Of a DNA stretch of 34,576 nt, positions 1-6,413 are shown piece after piece (within the stretch, counting starts at the first letter, position 1; each line of letters begins with the position of its first letter). A program made the translations under genes and the position numbers. Source of the DNA: a virus; the IMG/VR virus record IMGVR_UViG_3300048818_000045, positions 1-34,576 of that record; one strand, given 5' to 3'. A model generated the notes under the pieces. It was not told the origin of the DNA. It made no database searches and saw only the letters and a list, made by a program, of their open reading frames with translations.

Positions 1-39
1 GGTTGCGATTGATTCACCGACGACTCATGGAAGATTTTC

Positions 40-116
40 GCGGTGGTGGGGGAGATGGAGTCCCCGCCTGCCTGTCACGCAGGAGATCGCGGGTTCAAGG
101 CCCGTCCACCGCGCCA
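40..116 (+). tRNA. tRNA-Asp (GTC)
   Basis: A full cloverleaf can be folded. The acceptor strands are GCGGTGG (40-46) and CCACCGC (106-112), with discriminator G113 and encoded CCA. The anticodon stem is CCTGC/GCAGG around loop CTGTCAC, with anticodon GTC at 74-76 and the normal T at position 33. The T-loop is TTCAAGG. It is the first of ten same-strand tRNA genes. Confidence 0.93.
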
Positions 117-117
117 T

Positions 118-192
118 GGGGCTGTCTTCTAGCGGACAGGATCGCTGGTTCTCATCCAGCAGACGGGAGTTCAATTCTCCCCGGCCCCGCCA
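118..192 (+). tRNA. tRNA-Glu (CTC)
   Basis: It lies one base after the previous tRNA. Acceptor strands GGGGCTG and CGGCCCC pair at 118-124 and 182-188, with G73 and encoded CCA. The anticodon stem GCTGG/CCAGC closes loop TTCTCAT, giving anticodon CTC for GAG with a normal T33. The T-loop is TTCAATT. Confidence 0.9.
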
Positions 193-201
193 AGTTTTTA
201 T

Positions 202-275
202 GGCGCTGTCGTCTAAAGGAAGGATGATGCCCTTTCAAGGCTTCGATGCGGTTTCGAGATCCGCCAGCGCTACCA
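202..275 (+). tRNA. tRNA-Glu (TTC)
   Basis: Acceptor strands GGCGCTG (202-208) and CAGCGCT (265-271) pair, followed by A272 and encoded CCA. Loop CTTTCAA gives anticodon TTC for GAA, with T33 present. The anticodon stem has only three strong pairs (GCC/GGC) next to the loop. Together with the preceding tRNA both Glu codons are covered. Confidence 0.85.
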
Positions 276-283
276 AAGTTTTA

Positions 284-312
284 ATCACATTATACTGGTC
301 CGGTGGTACAAT
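284..312 (+). promoter_or_regulatory. Possible leaderless promoter of the HNH gene
   Basis: A -35-like ATCACA (284-289, 4 of 6 matches) and a -10 TACAAT (307-312, 5 of 6) are separated by 17 nt. The ATG at 319 lies 6 nt after the -10 box, about where transcription would begin. No ribosome binding site is seen. Confidence 0.4.
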
Positions 313-318
313 GGACAC

Positions 319-759
319 ATGTCGAAGTCTAGGGCCAGGAGCGTAGCCCGTAAAGTATGGATCGAAAGGCATGGTAATCCCGTCTGCAAGGAATGCTCGG
401 CCAGCCCCGCCGACGTGCATCATGTGGATGGGAACTACTACAACAATGAGGACAGCAATCATAAGCCACTTTGTAGGAAATGCCATATAGCCTATGAGAA
501 CAGCATTAGGTGCTGGGTTAACAACGGCGAACGGGCCGAGCGGATACTAAGGGCGGATTTCTCTAATTGGATCAACCTAGGGTGGTCCCCAGGGAGGAAG
601 AAAAAAGAGGCCAAAAAGCCGAAAGTCTTCAAATACCATGAGCACGGGAAGGAAAGGTACAGACGCGGTTGCAGATGCCCAGAGTGCTTTAAGGCATACA
701 GAGAATATCATCGCGTGAAGCAGAACGTCTGGTACAAGAAGCATTTTAAGAGCGCGTAA
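319..759 (+). CDS. Freestanding HNH endonuclease inside the tRNA array
   Basis: The 146-residue protein has an HNH core at about residues 20-58: Cys-x2-Cys (CKEC), a His-His-x-Asp-Gly-Asn motif, a central Asn cluster and Leu-Cys-x2-Cys-His. The CxxC pairs should hold a structural zinc and the His/Asn residues a metal-dependent nicking or cutting site. A second Cys cluster (CRCPEC, near residue 118) precedes a basic C-terminus. Such genes are usually homing endonucleases that spread into phage genomes, and the position between tRNA-Glu and tRNA-Lys fits. The last 10 nt (750-759) also encode the 5' acceptor strand of tRNA-Lys. No Shine-Dalgarno sequence precedes the ATG; a TACAAT box lies exactly 6 nt upstream, which suggests a leaderless transcript. 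The target site is unknown. Confidence 0.88.
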   Translation: MSKSRARSVARKVWIERHGNPVCKECSASPADVHHVDGNYYNNEDSNHKPLCRKCHIAYENSIRCWVNNGERAERILRADFSNWINLGWSPGRKKKEAKKPKVFKYHEHGKERYRRGCRCPECFKAYREYHRVKQNVWYKKHFKSA

Positions 760-825
760 CTCAATCGGCAGAGTATCCGGCCCTTACCCGGAAAGTTGTG
801 GGATCGTTGCCCACCGCGCTCACCA
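750..825 (+). tRNA. tRNA-Lys (CTT), with C33 and an unusual T-loop
   Basis: Acceptor GAGCGCG (750-756) pairs with CGCGCTC (815-821), followed by A73 and encoded CCA. D-stem ACTC/GAGT and anticodon stem TCCGG/CCGGA are intact. The anticodon loop is CCCTTAC, so the anticodon is CTT and position 33 (base 782) is C instead of T. The T-loop ATCGTTG lacks the usual TTC start and the conserved A58. The 5' end overlaps the HNH gene stop. It may be folded or modified unusually, or be decaying. Confidence 0.8.
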
Positions 826-834
826 AGGTTTTAT

Positions 835-909
835 TCCTCGCTAACTCAATGACAGAGTGCCGCGCCGTTAACGCGGAAGTTCCAGGTTTGAGTCCTGGGC
901 GGGGAGCCA
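835..909 (+). tRNA. tRNA-Asn (GTT), with C33
   Basis: Acceptor TCCTCGC (835-841) pairs with GCGGGGA (899-905), with G73 and encoded CCA. Anticodon stem CCGCG/CGCGG closes loop CCGTTAA, so the anticodon GTT is at 867-869 and position 33 (base 866) is C. The T-loop is a standard TTTGAGT. The fold is otherwise normal. Confidence 0.87.
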
Positions 910-915
910 TATTTT

Positions 916-1007
916 GCTGGCGTCGTCTAACGGTAGGACCCCTGGCTTATACCCAGGTAGCTCTAGATTGGAGCGCAATGCACGTTCGATTCGTGCCGCC
1001 AGTACCA
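916..1007 (+). tRNA. Class II tRNA with UAU anticodon (identity unclear)
   Basis: The 92-nt gene has acceptor GCTGGCG/CGCCAGT (916-922 with 997-1003), A73 and encoded CCA. The anticodon stem CCTGG/CCAGG closes loop CTTATAC with anticodon TAT (948-950). The T-arm is GCACG-TTCGATT-CGTGC. A 22-nt variable region (958-979) contains a 4-bp stem GCTC/GAGC. Long variable arms are normal for Leu, Ser and Tyr tRNAs, whereas UAU reads the Ile codon AUA. A73 fits Leu or Tyr better than Ser. The amino acid cannot be assigned by eye. Confidence 0.82.
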
Positions 1008-1008
1008 T

Positions 1009-1085
1009 GCCGGGTAACTCCGCTGGTCGCGGAGACTTTTCTTACAAAAAAGCACAGTGGAGTTCGATCCTCCGACTCGGCACCA
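1009..1085 (+). tRNA. tRNA-Val (TAC)
   Basis: Acceptor GCCGGGT (1009-1015) pairs with ACTCGGC (1075-1081), with A73 and encoded CCA. D-stem CTCC/GGAG is perfect. Anticodon stem CTTTT/AAAAG closes loop CTTACAA, giving anticodon TAC with normal T33. The T-loop is TTCGATC. Confidence 0.9.
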
Positions 1086-1090
1086 TTTTT

Positions 1091-1167
1091 GAGGGCGTAA
1101 CCTTAAGAGGCAGAGGCCCGGTCCTTTAAACCGGTTAGTGAGACTTCGAGCGTCTCCGCCCTCACCA
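1091..1167 (+). tRNA. tRNA-Lys (TTT), with C33
   Basis: Acceptor GAGGGCG (1091-1097) pairs with CGCCCTC (1157-1163), with A73 and encoded CCA. Anticodon stem CCGGT/ACCGG closes loop CCTTTAA, so the anticodon is TTT (1125-1127) and position 33 (base 1124) is C. The T-arm GAGAC-TTCGAGC-GTCTC is perfect, so the C33 is not part of a generally decayed gene. Confidence 0.9.
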
Positions 1168-1173
1168 TTCTTT

Positions 1174-1248
1174 GCTCCCGTCGTCCAACGGACAGGATGA
1201 TTCGGTCCTAACGAATTGATGTGGGTTCAAATCCCACCGGGAGCCCCA
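1174..1248 (+). tRNA. tRNA-Arg (CCT)
   Basis: Acceptor GCTCCCG (1174-1180) pairs with CGGGAGC (1238-1244), followed by C73 and encoded CCA. Anticodon stem ATTCG/CGAAT closes loop GTCCTAA, with anticodon CCT for AGG and normal T33. The T-arm is GTGGG-TTCAAAT-CCCAC. It abuts the next tRNA with no spacer. Confidence 0.92.
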
Positions 1249-1325
1249 AGGGCGCGTCGTCCAACAGGAAAGGATTCGGCTCCTCTAAAGCCGGAATGGC
1301 AGTTCAACCCTGCCCGCGCCTTCCA
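1249..1325 (+). tRNA. tRNA-Arg (TCT), with C33
   Basis: Acceptor AGGCGCG (1249-1255) pairs with CGCGCCT (1315-1321), followed by T73 and encoded CCA. Anticodon stem CGGCT/AGCCG closes loop CCTCTAA, so the anticodon is TCT (1284-1286) and position 33 (base 1283) is C. The T-arm GGCAG-TTCAACC-CTGCC is perfect. It is the last tRNA of the array. Confidence 0.88.
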
Positions 1326-1331
1326 CTACGC

Positions 1332-1361
1332 TTGACAATGCATTTAAATCCGTGCTTAAAT
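1332..1361 (+). promoter_or_regulatory. Candidate sigma70-type promoter after the tRNA array
   Basis: A perfect -35 TTGACA (1332-1337) is followed, after 18 nt, by TTAAAT (1356-1361, 4 of 6). It would drive the rightward small genes. The stretch 1326-1617 holds no other feature that can be supported. Confidence 0.5.
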
Positions 1362-1617
1362 TCTAATCAATGTTCCACATGGGAAGTTTGACTGCTACGG
1401 GCGGCTGCGAAACCTCCCGCCCGACAGCACTAAACTATTCCCCACTTCCCTTCCAGATTCAGGCATTCCCCAGCGATACGACCGCAACCTAACTGCGTCT
1501 CGTGGCTGGGATTAGGCGTAGGATTCGCCAAACATCACACCTGTGTCTACTCGCTACCGATTCCACTCAACCTCATCTGGCTTGGCCGAAGTCCTGGCGC
1601 GCTTAGAGGATTCCGTT

Positions 1618-2037
1618 ATGGTCGCAGTGGCGTTTCTGGCCCATCCAGGCGAGATGAAACAGATGCCTGCGGGAAAGGTTCGCGTCATCGTCGCTAGTGG
1701 AGATTGGTCCTGGCGCGGCAGTTCGTTACGCGTCAAGAAAATTACGGAACTTCCGCCTCCAGCAGATAGCCGCAGCCCCCACGTATTCGTTCCCAACTAC
1801 CGCAACACCTGCGCGCCGGTAGATGCCCTACGAACGGTCGGCAACGGGGAAGTGAATGCAGATTACTCCTCAGCCTGCCAATCTAAGCAAATCGCCACGC
1901 GGTCTACGGTTCAATTCTCCAAAATCCCGCATACCGAACTACATAAGCGTCGGGTTGCGCGGGAGCGGGTAAAAGCGGACCGGCTGCGGCCATTGGTCGA
2001 TGATGTGGTCACCACGGAAGTTGTTACGTACTACTGA
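1618..2037 (+). CDS. Hypothetical protein
   Basis: This is an unrecognised protein of about 139 residues with a basic, charged C-terminal third and no obvious motif. The frame is open from a GTG at 1543, but that GTG has no ribosome binding site. The ATG at 1618 has GAGGA at 1606-1610 with 7 nt spacing, so the shorter form is preferred. It follows the TTGACA promoter candidate and opens a rightward cluster of small genes with overlapping ends. It could be an early host-interaction protein, but nothing in the sequence shows this. Confidence 0.45.
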   Translation: MVAVAFLAHPGEMKQMPAGKVRVIVASGDWSWRGSSLRVKKITELPPPADSRSPHVFVPNYRNTCAPVDALRTVGNGEVNADYSSACQSKQIATRSTVQFSKIPHTELHKRRVARERVKADRLRPLVDDVVTTEVVTYY

Positions 2038-2326
2038 TTTTGTGGTAAAGTGGTTAGTATGGTACGAGTTACGAAGATTTAATCGGTTCAAGAGGAACAA
2101 GGAACGCTTCGATACGTTACTGCACGAGTGGGCAGTCAAAACCAAAATGCCTGTACCTAGTCCAGCCTATACCGTCTGCGAATCGCGCGACTATCCAGGG
2201 CACTGGCACGTGGAGGCGATAGAATCAGACGGCGCTGTCCGTGTGGCCGTATTCTCTGGGCCGCGTGCTGCATGGATGGCTGGCGAGTACGCGGATTGGA
2301 AGAACAGAACGCTCCAATGTTCCTAA
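2000..2326 (+). CDS. Hypothetical protein
   Basis: The frame encodes up to 108 residues of unknown function. The middle is rich in Arg, Lys and aromatic residues (about 18-50), followed by a Trp-containing segment (residues 70-100) that looks like a compact fold. The ATG at 2000 overlaps the upstream gene by 38 nt. An in-frame GTG at 2042, just after the upstream stop, is an alternative, and neither has a clear ribosome binding site. The stop lies within the start region of the next gene, as expected of a tightly packed operon. Confidence 0.45.
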   Translation: MMWSPRKLLRTTDFVVKWLVWYELRRFNRFKRNKERFDTLLHEWAVKTKMPVPSPAYTVCESRDYPGHWHVEAIESDGAVRVAVFSGPRAAWMAGEYADWKNRTLQCS

Positions 2327-2532
2327 TAGACTCCATTTCGGCTGCGAACGGCGAACGGCTTGTGCGTAAGCGGCGCGCTTGCCGAAAGTGCCACAAAGTG
2401 AACGTGGTGTTCGCTGGTAACCAGCAACGCTGCGAGAAATGCCGATTGCATTCTCGTAACGCGACCGATATCGAGCGATGCATCGCCATGATGCGGTTAG
2501 AGCGCGCAGCAGACAACCGTCTTGCTGGCTGA
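2317..2532 (+). CDS. Small zinc-ribbon protein
   Basis: A basic protein of about 71 residues with two CxxC knuckles, CRKC and CEKC, 17 residues apart, the typical spacing of a four-cysteine zinc ribbon. Its role is unknown; phage miniproteins of this type often bind nucleic acid or host proteins. The frame extends upstream to an ATG at 2272, but the ATG at 2317 overlaps the previous gene by only 10 nt and follows GGAAG, with a rather long 14-nt spacing. The start is therefore uncertain. Confidence 0.55.
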   Translation: MFLIDSISAANGERLVRKRRACRKCHKVNVVFAGNQQRCEKCRLHSRNATDIERCIAMMRLERAADNRLAG

Positions 2533-2637
2533 GTGGCTGTATTTGTTTGTACGTGGTGGACGAGTGGTTATCGTGGCGTTTTCTGAAATGTTCCGCATCT
2601 GTTAGAAAACAAAATCAGTTACACGGTAAATAGCGAA

Positions 2638-3105
2638 ATGCTTCAAAAACCACTTTCATTGCAAACTGTTGAAAATACGCCTCAAAAAAGTGGTGGGCGT
2701 AAATTGGCCGCAAATTCAGGCTACGCGCGCATCCCGCTTCGGGTCGCAATCGACCAGCGATTAGAGGACCTTGACGTGCGTTTGTACGCCATTCTGTCGT
2801 GGTCCGAACGGTTAGGTGTTGCGCATATTGGTGAACGCCTGATGGCCGAAATGTGTCTGGCGCAACGTGACGACGTGCGCGCGAGTCTCGGGCGGTTGGT
2901 CGAGTGCGGGCACGTAGCGCTGTGTCGGGGCACGAGGCGCGGACAAAGGCACTCCTACCGGTTGACCGACAAGATATTCCGCAAGCCAACACCGGCCATC
3001 CACGAGGAGTCGCAAGGGCTATTCTGCGCGTGCTGCCAGAAGCCTATTCATGGCGCAATTTGCGATAACTGCCAAACATTCCAGCAACTCGCGGATGCGA
3101 TATGA
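2638..3105 (+). CDS. Winged-helix protein with C-terminal zinc ribbon (replication-initiator-like)
   Basis: Residues 30-115 look like the winged helix-turn-helix found in phage replication organisers and related regulators: an Arg-Ile-Pro strand, a helix with LDVRLYAIL, a recognition-helix region around residues 80-92, and a basic wing (RGTRRGQRH). Residues 128-145 carry CACC and CDNC, a zinc ribbon. It most likely binds DNA, either at the replication origin or as a regulator; sequence alone cannot separate these. No replicative helicase or polymerase is nearby. The stop overlaps the next start as ATGA, so the two are translationally coupled. Confidence 0.68.
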   Translation: MLQKPLSLQTVENTPQKSGGRKLAANSGYARIPLRVAIDQRLEDLDVRLYAILSWSERLGVAHIGERLMAEMCLAQRDDVRASLGRLVECGHVALCRGTRRGQRHSYRLTDKIFRKPTPAIHEESQGLFCACCQKPIHGAICDNCQTFQQLADAI

Positions 3106-3245
3106 ACCCTCTCGACCAGTGGCGTCCTTCGCCGGATGAGAAATGCGGCAACTGCGGTCGGGGCATATGGCACAAGCACGGCAGCGTACTGATTCGCGGA
3201 TTATGCTGGTTGTGTCGCGGCAAAGCCAACAGACTCAAGGTATAA
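3102..3245 (+). CDS. 47-residue zinc-ribbon miniprotein
   Basis: This short gene starts at an ATG overlapping the preceding stop (ATGA) and ends with TAA at 3245. The product has CGNC at residues 15-18 and CWLC at 35-38 with basic residues between them, a four-cysteine zinc-binding miniprotein. The coupling to the upstream winged-helix gene and the conserved cysteine geometry argue that it is real despite its size. Its function is unknown. Confidence 0.55.
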   Translation: MNPLDQWRPSPDEKCGNCGRGIWHKHGSVLIRGLCWLCRGKANRLKV

Positions 3246-3246
3246 T
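3241..3246 (+). promoter_or_regulatory. Perfect -10 box 6 nt before an ATG
   Basis: TATAAT lies exactly 6 nt upstream of the ATG at 3253, which has no ribosome binding site, so transcription would start at or next to the start codon. The region 17-18 nt upstream matches the -35 consensus poorly. It also overlaps the end of the preceding miniprotein gene. Confidence 0.4.
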
Positions 3247-3252
3247 CTCGCC

Positions 3253-3438
3253 ATGGGCGTTCCCCTTCTCAAACACGAACACAATCGCGACAAGTTGGCA
3301 GTCTTCGCGCGTATGAAGCCTATGACCACCACGGGGATGAAGTTCTGCCCCGGATGTGGTCGTAGGATCTCGTCGAATAAGAAAACGTGCGCCGCGTGTC
3401 AATCGAATCAACCCCAGGGGTCGCATCAGACCCAGTAG
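3253..3438 (+). CDS. 61-residue zinc-ribbon miniprotein
   Basis: The C-terminal half contains CPGC and CAAC separated by about 11 residues of basic sequence, a small zinc ribbon of the kind found at the ends of many bacterial and phage regulators. Residues 1-25 are basic and unremarkable. There is no Shine-Dalgarno sequence; TATAAT at 3241-3246 would make the message leaderless. In-frame internal ATGs at 3313 and 3322 are alternatives. It sits directly before the methyltransferase genes. Its function is unknown. Confidence 0.5.
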   Translation: MGVPLLKHEHNRDKLAVFARMKPMTTTGMKFCPGCGRRISSNKKTCAACQSNQPQGSHQTQ

Positions 3439-3460
3439 TTAATTCCACCCTATAAAACAC

Positions 3461-4762
3461 ATGGCACTTGAAATCGAGATGTGGCCAACGGACAAGCCGA
3501 TTGACTACGCACGTAATGCCCGCAAGATCACAGAGAAGGCTGTCGATAAAGTCGCCGCGTCCATTAAGGAGTTCGGCTTCCGTCAGCCCGTGGTCGTAGA
3601 TAAAGAAGGCGTTATCTGTATTGGGCATGTGCGCCGACGCTCTGCAAAAAAGCTAGGACTAACAGAGATACCCGTTCACGTCGCCTCGGATCTAACTCCA
3701 GGACAGATCAAAGCCTTGAGAATTATGGACAATAGGAGCAGCGACGAAGTGCAGTTTGACTTCGAGCTACTCGGTCCCGAATTGCTAGACCTCAAGTCAC
3801 TCAACATCGACCTCGCGCTAACTGGCTTCGATATGCCGGAGCTCGACCGTATCATGAACGTGGGTGGTGCGACCGAGGGTGAGGACGAAGTACCGGAGCC
3901 GCCAGCCAATCCGGTATCGCGGTTAGGTGACATGTGGTTGCTCGATAGCGCAGCGAAGGGCGGTACCGGCGAAACGCTTCAGCACCGTGTGTTGTGTGGC
4001 GACAGCACGAAGGCGGAAGATGTCAGCGTGCTGCTGGGCGGCGTGCCTGCTCCGTTTCTGATGTGCATCGACCAACCATACGGTGATTCATACGATCCGG
4101 AGTGGCGTCTCGACGCTGGCGTGAATAAGCCGTGGCAAACGCGCGCTGAAGGCAAAGTAAAGAACGACGACCGTGTGGATTGGTCCGCTGCTTACGCGCT
4201 ATTCCCCGGCGACGTTATCTACGCGTGGCACGCTGGCATCCACGCAGGGGAAGTGGCCGTTGGCCTTCATTCACAAGGGTTTCATATCCGCGCGCAAATC
4301 ATCTGGGCAAAGCCCAGTTTAGTCATTGGGCGTGGCCATTACCACTGGCAGCATGAGCCTTGCTGGATGGCGGTCCGTAAAGGAAAAACTTCCCATTGGT
4401 CGGGCGACCGCAAACAGTCCACTTTATGGCAAGTAGAGAATATGCATCGGACGCAAGGTAATGTGGATGACGGGAAAACGTCGCACTCAACCCAAAAACC
4501 CGTAGAGTTGTACAGGCGTCCAATCCTAAACCATACCAAAGCGAGCGATGCGGTCGAGGATTGCTTTTTAGGATCAGGTACGTGCCTCGTGGCTTGCGAA
4601 TTGACGGAACGCGTCTGCTACGGATGCGAGATCGAACCAAACTACGTTGATATGGCCGTAATTAGGTGGCAGAATTTAACGAAGCGCGCCGCCGTACTGC
4701 ACGGGGACGGGCGCACATTCGCCGAAGTAGAATGCGAGAGGGCGCAAAAGGCTGCCGCGTGA
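3461..4762 (+). CDS. ParB-domain DNA methyltransferase (N4/N6 type)
   Basis: The 433-residue protein fuses a ParB/sulfiredoxin-like N-terminus (about residues 10-110, with a GHVRRR motif matching the family's GHxR) to a DNA_methylase_N4/N6 domain. The latter has motif IV at residues 204-207 and, near the C-terminus, a FLGSGT motif I with a CYGCEIEP segment for S-adenosylmethionine binding, the permuted order of beta-class enzymes. Motif IV reads Asp-Gln-Pro-Tyr rather than Asp-Pro-Pro-Tyr, a change at a conserved proline that could affect activity. Such enzymes modify phage DNA, commonly against host restriction. The stop overlaps the GTG start of the second methyltransferase. Confidence 0.88.
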   Translation: MALEIEMWPTDKPIDYARNARKITEKAVDKVAASIKEFGFRQPVVVDKEGVICIGHVRRRSAKKLGLTEIPVHVASDLTPGQIKALRIMDNRSSDEVQFDFELLGPELLDLKSLNIDLALTGFDMPELDRIMNVGGATEGEDEVPEPPANPVSRLGDMWLLDSAAKGGTGETLQHRVLCGDSTKAEDVSVLLGGVPAPFLMCIDQPYGDSYDPEWRLDAGVNKPWQTRAEGKVKNDDRVDWSAAYALFPGDVIYAWHAGIHAGEVAVGLHSQGFHIRAQIIWAKPSLVIGRGHYHWQHEPCWMAVRKGKTSHWSGDRKQSTLWQVENMHRTQGNVDDGKTSHSTQKPVELYRRPILNHTKASDAVEDCFLGSGTCLVACELTERVCYGCEIEPNYVDMAVIRWQNLTKRAAVLHGDGRTFAEVECERAQKAAA

Positions 4763-5700
4763 AAGCGCCATACGCGGTTATGTGTGGGGATTGCCGCGAC
4801 CTACCCACGGTGCGCCGCTTGATGGATGGTGAGAAGGCGCAGGTGGTGATTACCAGCCCGCCATACGCTGCGCAGCGTGAGTACGATAAATCCAGCGGCT
4901 TCGAGCCAATACCGCCTGATAAATACATCGAGTGGTATAAAGCGGTCGCGGATAATGTCGCAGCAGTCCTCGCGCCAGATGGCAGTTACTTCCTGAATAT
5001 AAAAGAGCACGCGCAGGACGGCCAGCGTCATCTGTATGTGAAGAAACTCGTCATCGCGCACGTTGAGCAATGGGGTTGGCGATTCGTCGATGAGTTCTGC
5101 TGGCGTAATACGGCGAACGGTGTCCCGGGCGGGTGGCCCAACCGGATGAAAAATGCGTGGGAGCCCGTATTCCATTTCTGCCGTCAGTCAACGATTAAGT
5201 TCAGGCCGACTGCTGTTGGTGATGAATCGGACGAGGTCGTGAAGTACGCAGCCAGCAATCCGAAGGCGCGAAGCGGTTCTGGACTCTTGGGTGTCGGCGC
5301 GTCGAAAGAAAAAGGCGTGGCGCGCCATAGTAATGTGGTGGAGGTTAAATCCGAGTCCGCCCAAGGGACACACTCTGCTCCTTACCCGGTTGGGTTAGCA
5401 AAGTTCTTCATCCAAGCGTTCAGTGACCCTGGCGATTTGATTTTCGACCCTTTTGGAGGATCTGCATCAACGCTAGTGGCGGCGCTGCTCACTGGTCGTC
5501 GTGGACGGATGACGGAATTGTCGCCTACGTATTGCGACGTGGCGGTATCGAGACTTCTTAAGCAAGACGCCAAACTATCCCCGCGTCTCGCCAACAGCGG
5601 CGCTTCGTTTAACGAAGCACGCGTTGGCCGCATGATGGAACAGGAAGACGCCTTCAAGGAAGACGTGATGGAACGGTTGGAAGCGCGAGCTGCGCAATAA
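4759..5700 (+). CDS. DNA methyltransferase (beta-class, TSPPY motif)
   Basis: A methyltransferase with motif IV Thr-Ser-Pro-Pro-Tyr at residues 32-36 and motif I DPFGGSAS at about residue 230, again the permuted beta order. TSPPY is most typical of N4-cytosine methyltransferases, though N6-adenine activity cannot be excluded. The GTG at 4759 overlaps the previous stop (GTGA) and follows AAGG with good spacing; an in-frame ATG at 4666 would overlap the upstream gene by 97 nt and add a basic, low-complexity tail, so it is less likely. Transcription converges with the leftward operon beyond 5700. No restriction endonuclease gene is adjacent, which suggests orphan, protective methylation. Confidence 0.88.
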   Translation: MKAPYAVMCGDCRDLPTVRRLMDGEKAQVVITSPPYAAQREYDKSSGFEPIPPDKYIEWYKAVADNVAAVLAPDGSYFLNIKEHAQDGQRHLYVKKLVIAHVEQWGWRFVDEFCWRNTANGVPGGWPNRMKNAWEPVFHFCRQSTIKFRPTAVGDESDEVVKYAASNPKARSGSGLLGVGASKEKGVARHSNVVEVKSESAQGTHSAPYPVGLAKFFIQAFSDPGDLIFDPFGGSASTLVAALLTGRRGRMTELSPTYCDVAVSRLLKQDAKLSPRLANSGASFNEARVGRMMEQEDAFKEDVMERLEARAAQ

Positions 5701-5729
5701 AAGAAAGCCGCCAACTTTCGCCAGCGGCT
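5694..5729 (-). terminator. Rho-independent terminator of the leftward operon
   Basis: Read leftward, the stem AGCCGC/GCGGCT (6 bp, 5729-5724 with 5711-5706, 12-nt loop) is followed by a T-rich run (TTCTTTTATT) at 5705-5696. It lies 15 nt beyond the stop codon of the DUF3489 gene. The rightward strand has no T-run after the stem, so it terminates mainly leftward transcription. Confidence 0.7.
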
Positions 5730-5744
5730 CGTGGACGCGAAATA

Positions 5745-6413
5745 CTACGCCGCGATGAAGTACCGCCGCGGTTCCTTGGACTCCTTATCCTTCGTGGTCT
5801 CGATGTGCAACCCTAGCTTCTTGCCGAGTGTCGCCGAAATGAAAGCTCGCGTGGTGTGCGGCTGCCAATCTGTCTTGGCTTGGATCTCCGGCACGCTGGC
5901 TCCGTTTTTTCGTTTCAGCATCCCAATGACTAACTCCATCTTGCTGCCGACGCGGGGCGTGTGCTCCGTAGGCGTGTCCACGCGTGGGGGATGCGTGGGC
6001 TTGCGTGGGGCCTTCGCTTCCCTTGGCGCTTTCTTGGCGCGTGCGGCCTTGGGTGTGGGTATGGACTCAGTATCCGTCTTGACCGGCTCCGGCGCAACGT
6101 CGGGCAACGTAGGCGCGGCGTTGGCCGTTTCTTCGACTTCTGCGGTCGTGTTACCCAGCCGGCGGATAGCGTTCCAGAGCCGAGCGATTGCGGTCACCCG
6201 GTTCTCAAACTTCTTGACCGGCTTCAAGTTCAGCGGCGGGCCGCCGGCCATATCGTTCCAGATGTCCACGAAGCGGGTTAGCGACCAGTCTTTGCTGGCC
6301 AATTCGAATTGCTTGGCGTTGGTGAATACGACCAGGCCGGTGATATCCTGGGCGTTGGCATCAAAGCATTCAAAGGCTTCGACTGCGTTGCTGTCGTCGA
6401 TTACGAAGTACAT
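5745..6413 (-). CDS. DUF3489-domain protein
   Basis: The 222-residue protein has three parts: an N-terminal region (1-85) that may be a separate fold, a Pro/Ala/Lys-rich linker (about 86-150), and a C-terminal domain (about 155-222) with the WQPHT motif and a following AxxxKKLGL helix, which matches DUF3489, a winged-helix-like family common in phages and alphaproteobacteria. The family's role is not established; DNA binding is likely from the fold. The ATG is preceded by AGGAGA at good spacing. It overlaps the gene upstream of it by 13 nt and is last in a leftward operon that ends in a terminator. Confidence 0.75.
   Translation of the reverse strand: MYFVIDDSNAVEAFECFDANAQDITGLVVFTNAKQFELASKDWSLTRFVDIWNDMAGGPPLNLKPVKKFENRVTAIARLWNAIRRLGNTTAEVEETANAAPTLPDVAPEPVKTDTESIPTPKAARAKKAPREAKAPRKPTHPPRVDTPTEHTPRVGSKMELVIGMLKRKNGASVPEIQAKTDWQPHTTRAFISATLGKKLGLHIETTKDKESKEPRRYFIAA

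Noticed and set aside
1-30. Possible 3' end of another tRNA at the window edge
   Set aside because: No standard T-loop or CCA end can be fitted to the first 30 bases.
290-340. tRNA-like 5' half before the HNH gene
   Set aside because: A GTCC/GGAC D-stem-like hairpin is present, but no matching anticodon stem, T-arm or acceptor 3' strand could be found.
798-1129. Reading frames across the tRNA array
   Set aside because: The same bases fold into five good tRNAs with encoded CCA ends; the frames have no coding signs.
2046-2061. TAAAGT followed by an ATG after 7 nt
   Set aside because: The frame from that ATG ends after seven codons; only chance resemblance to the leaderless layout.
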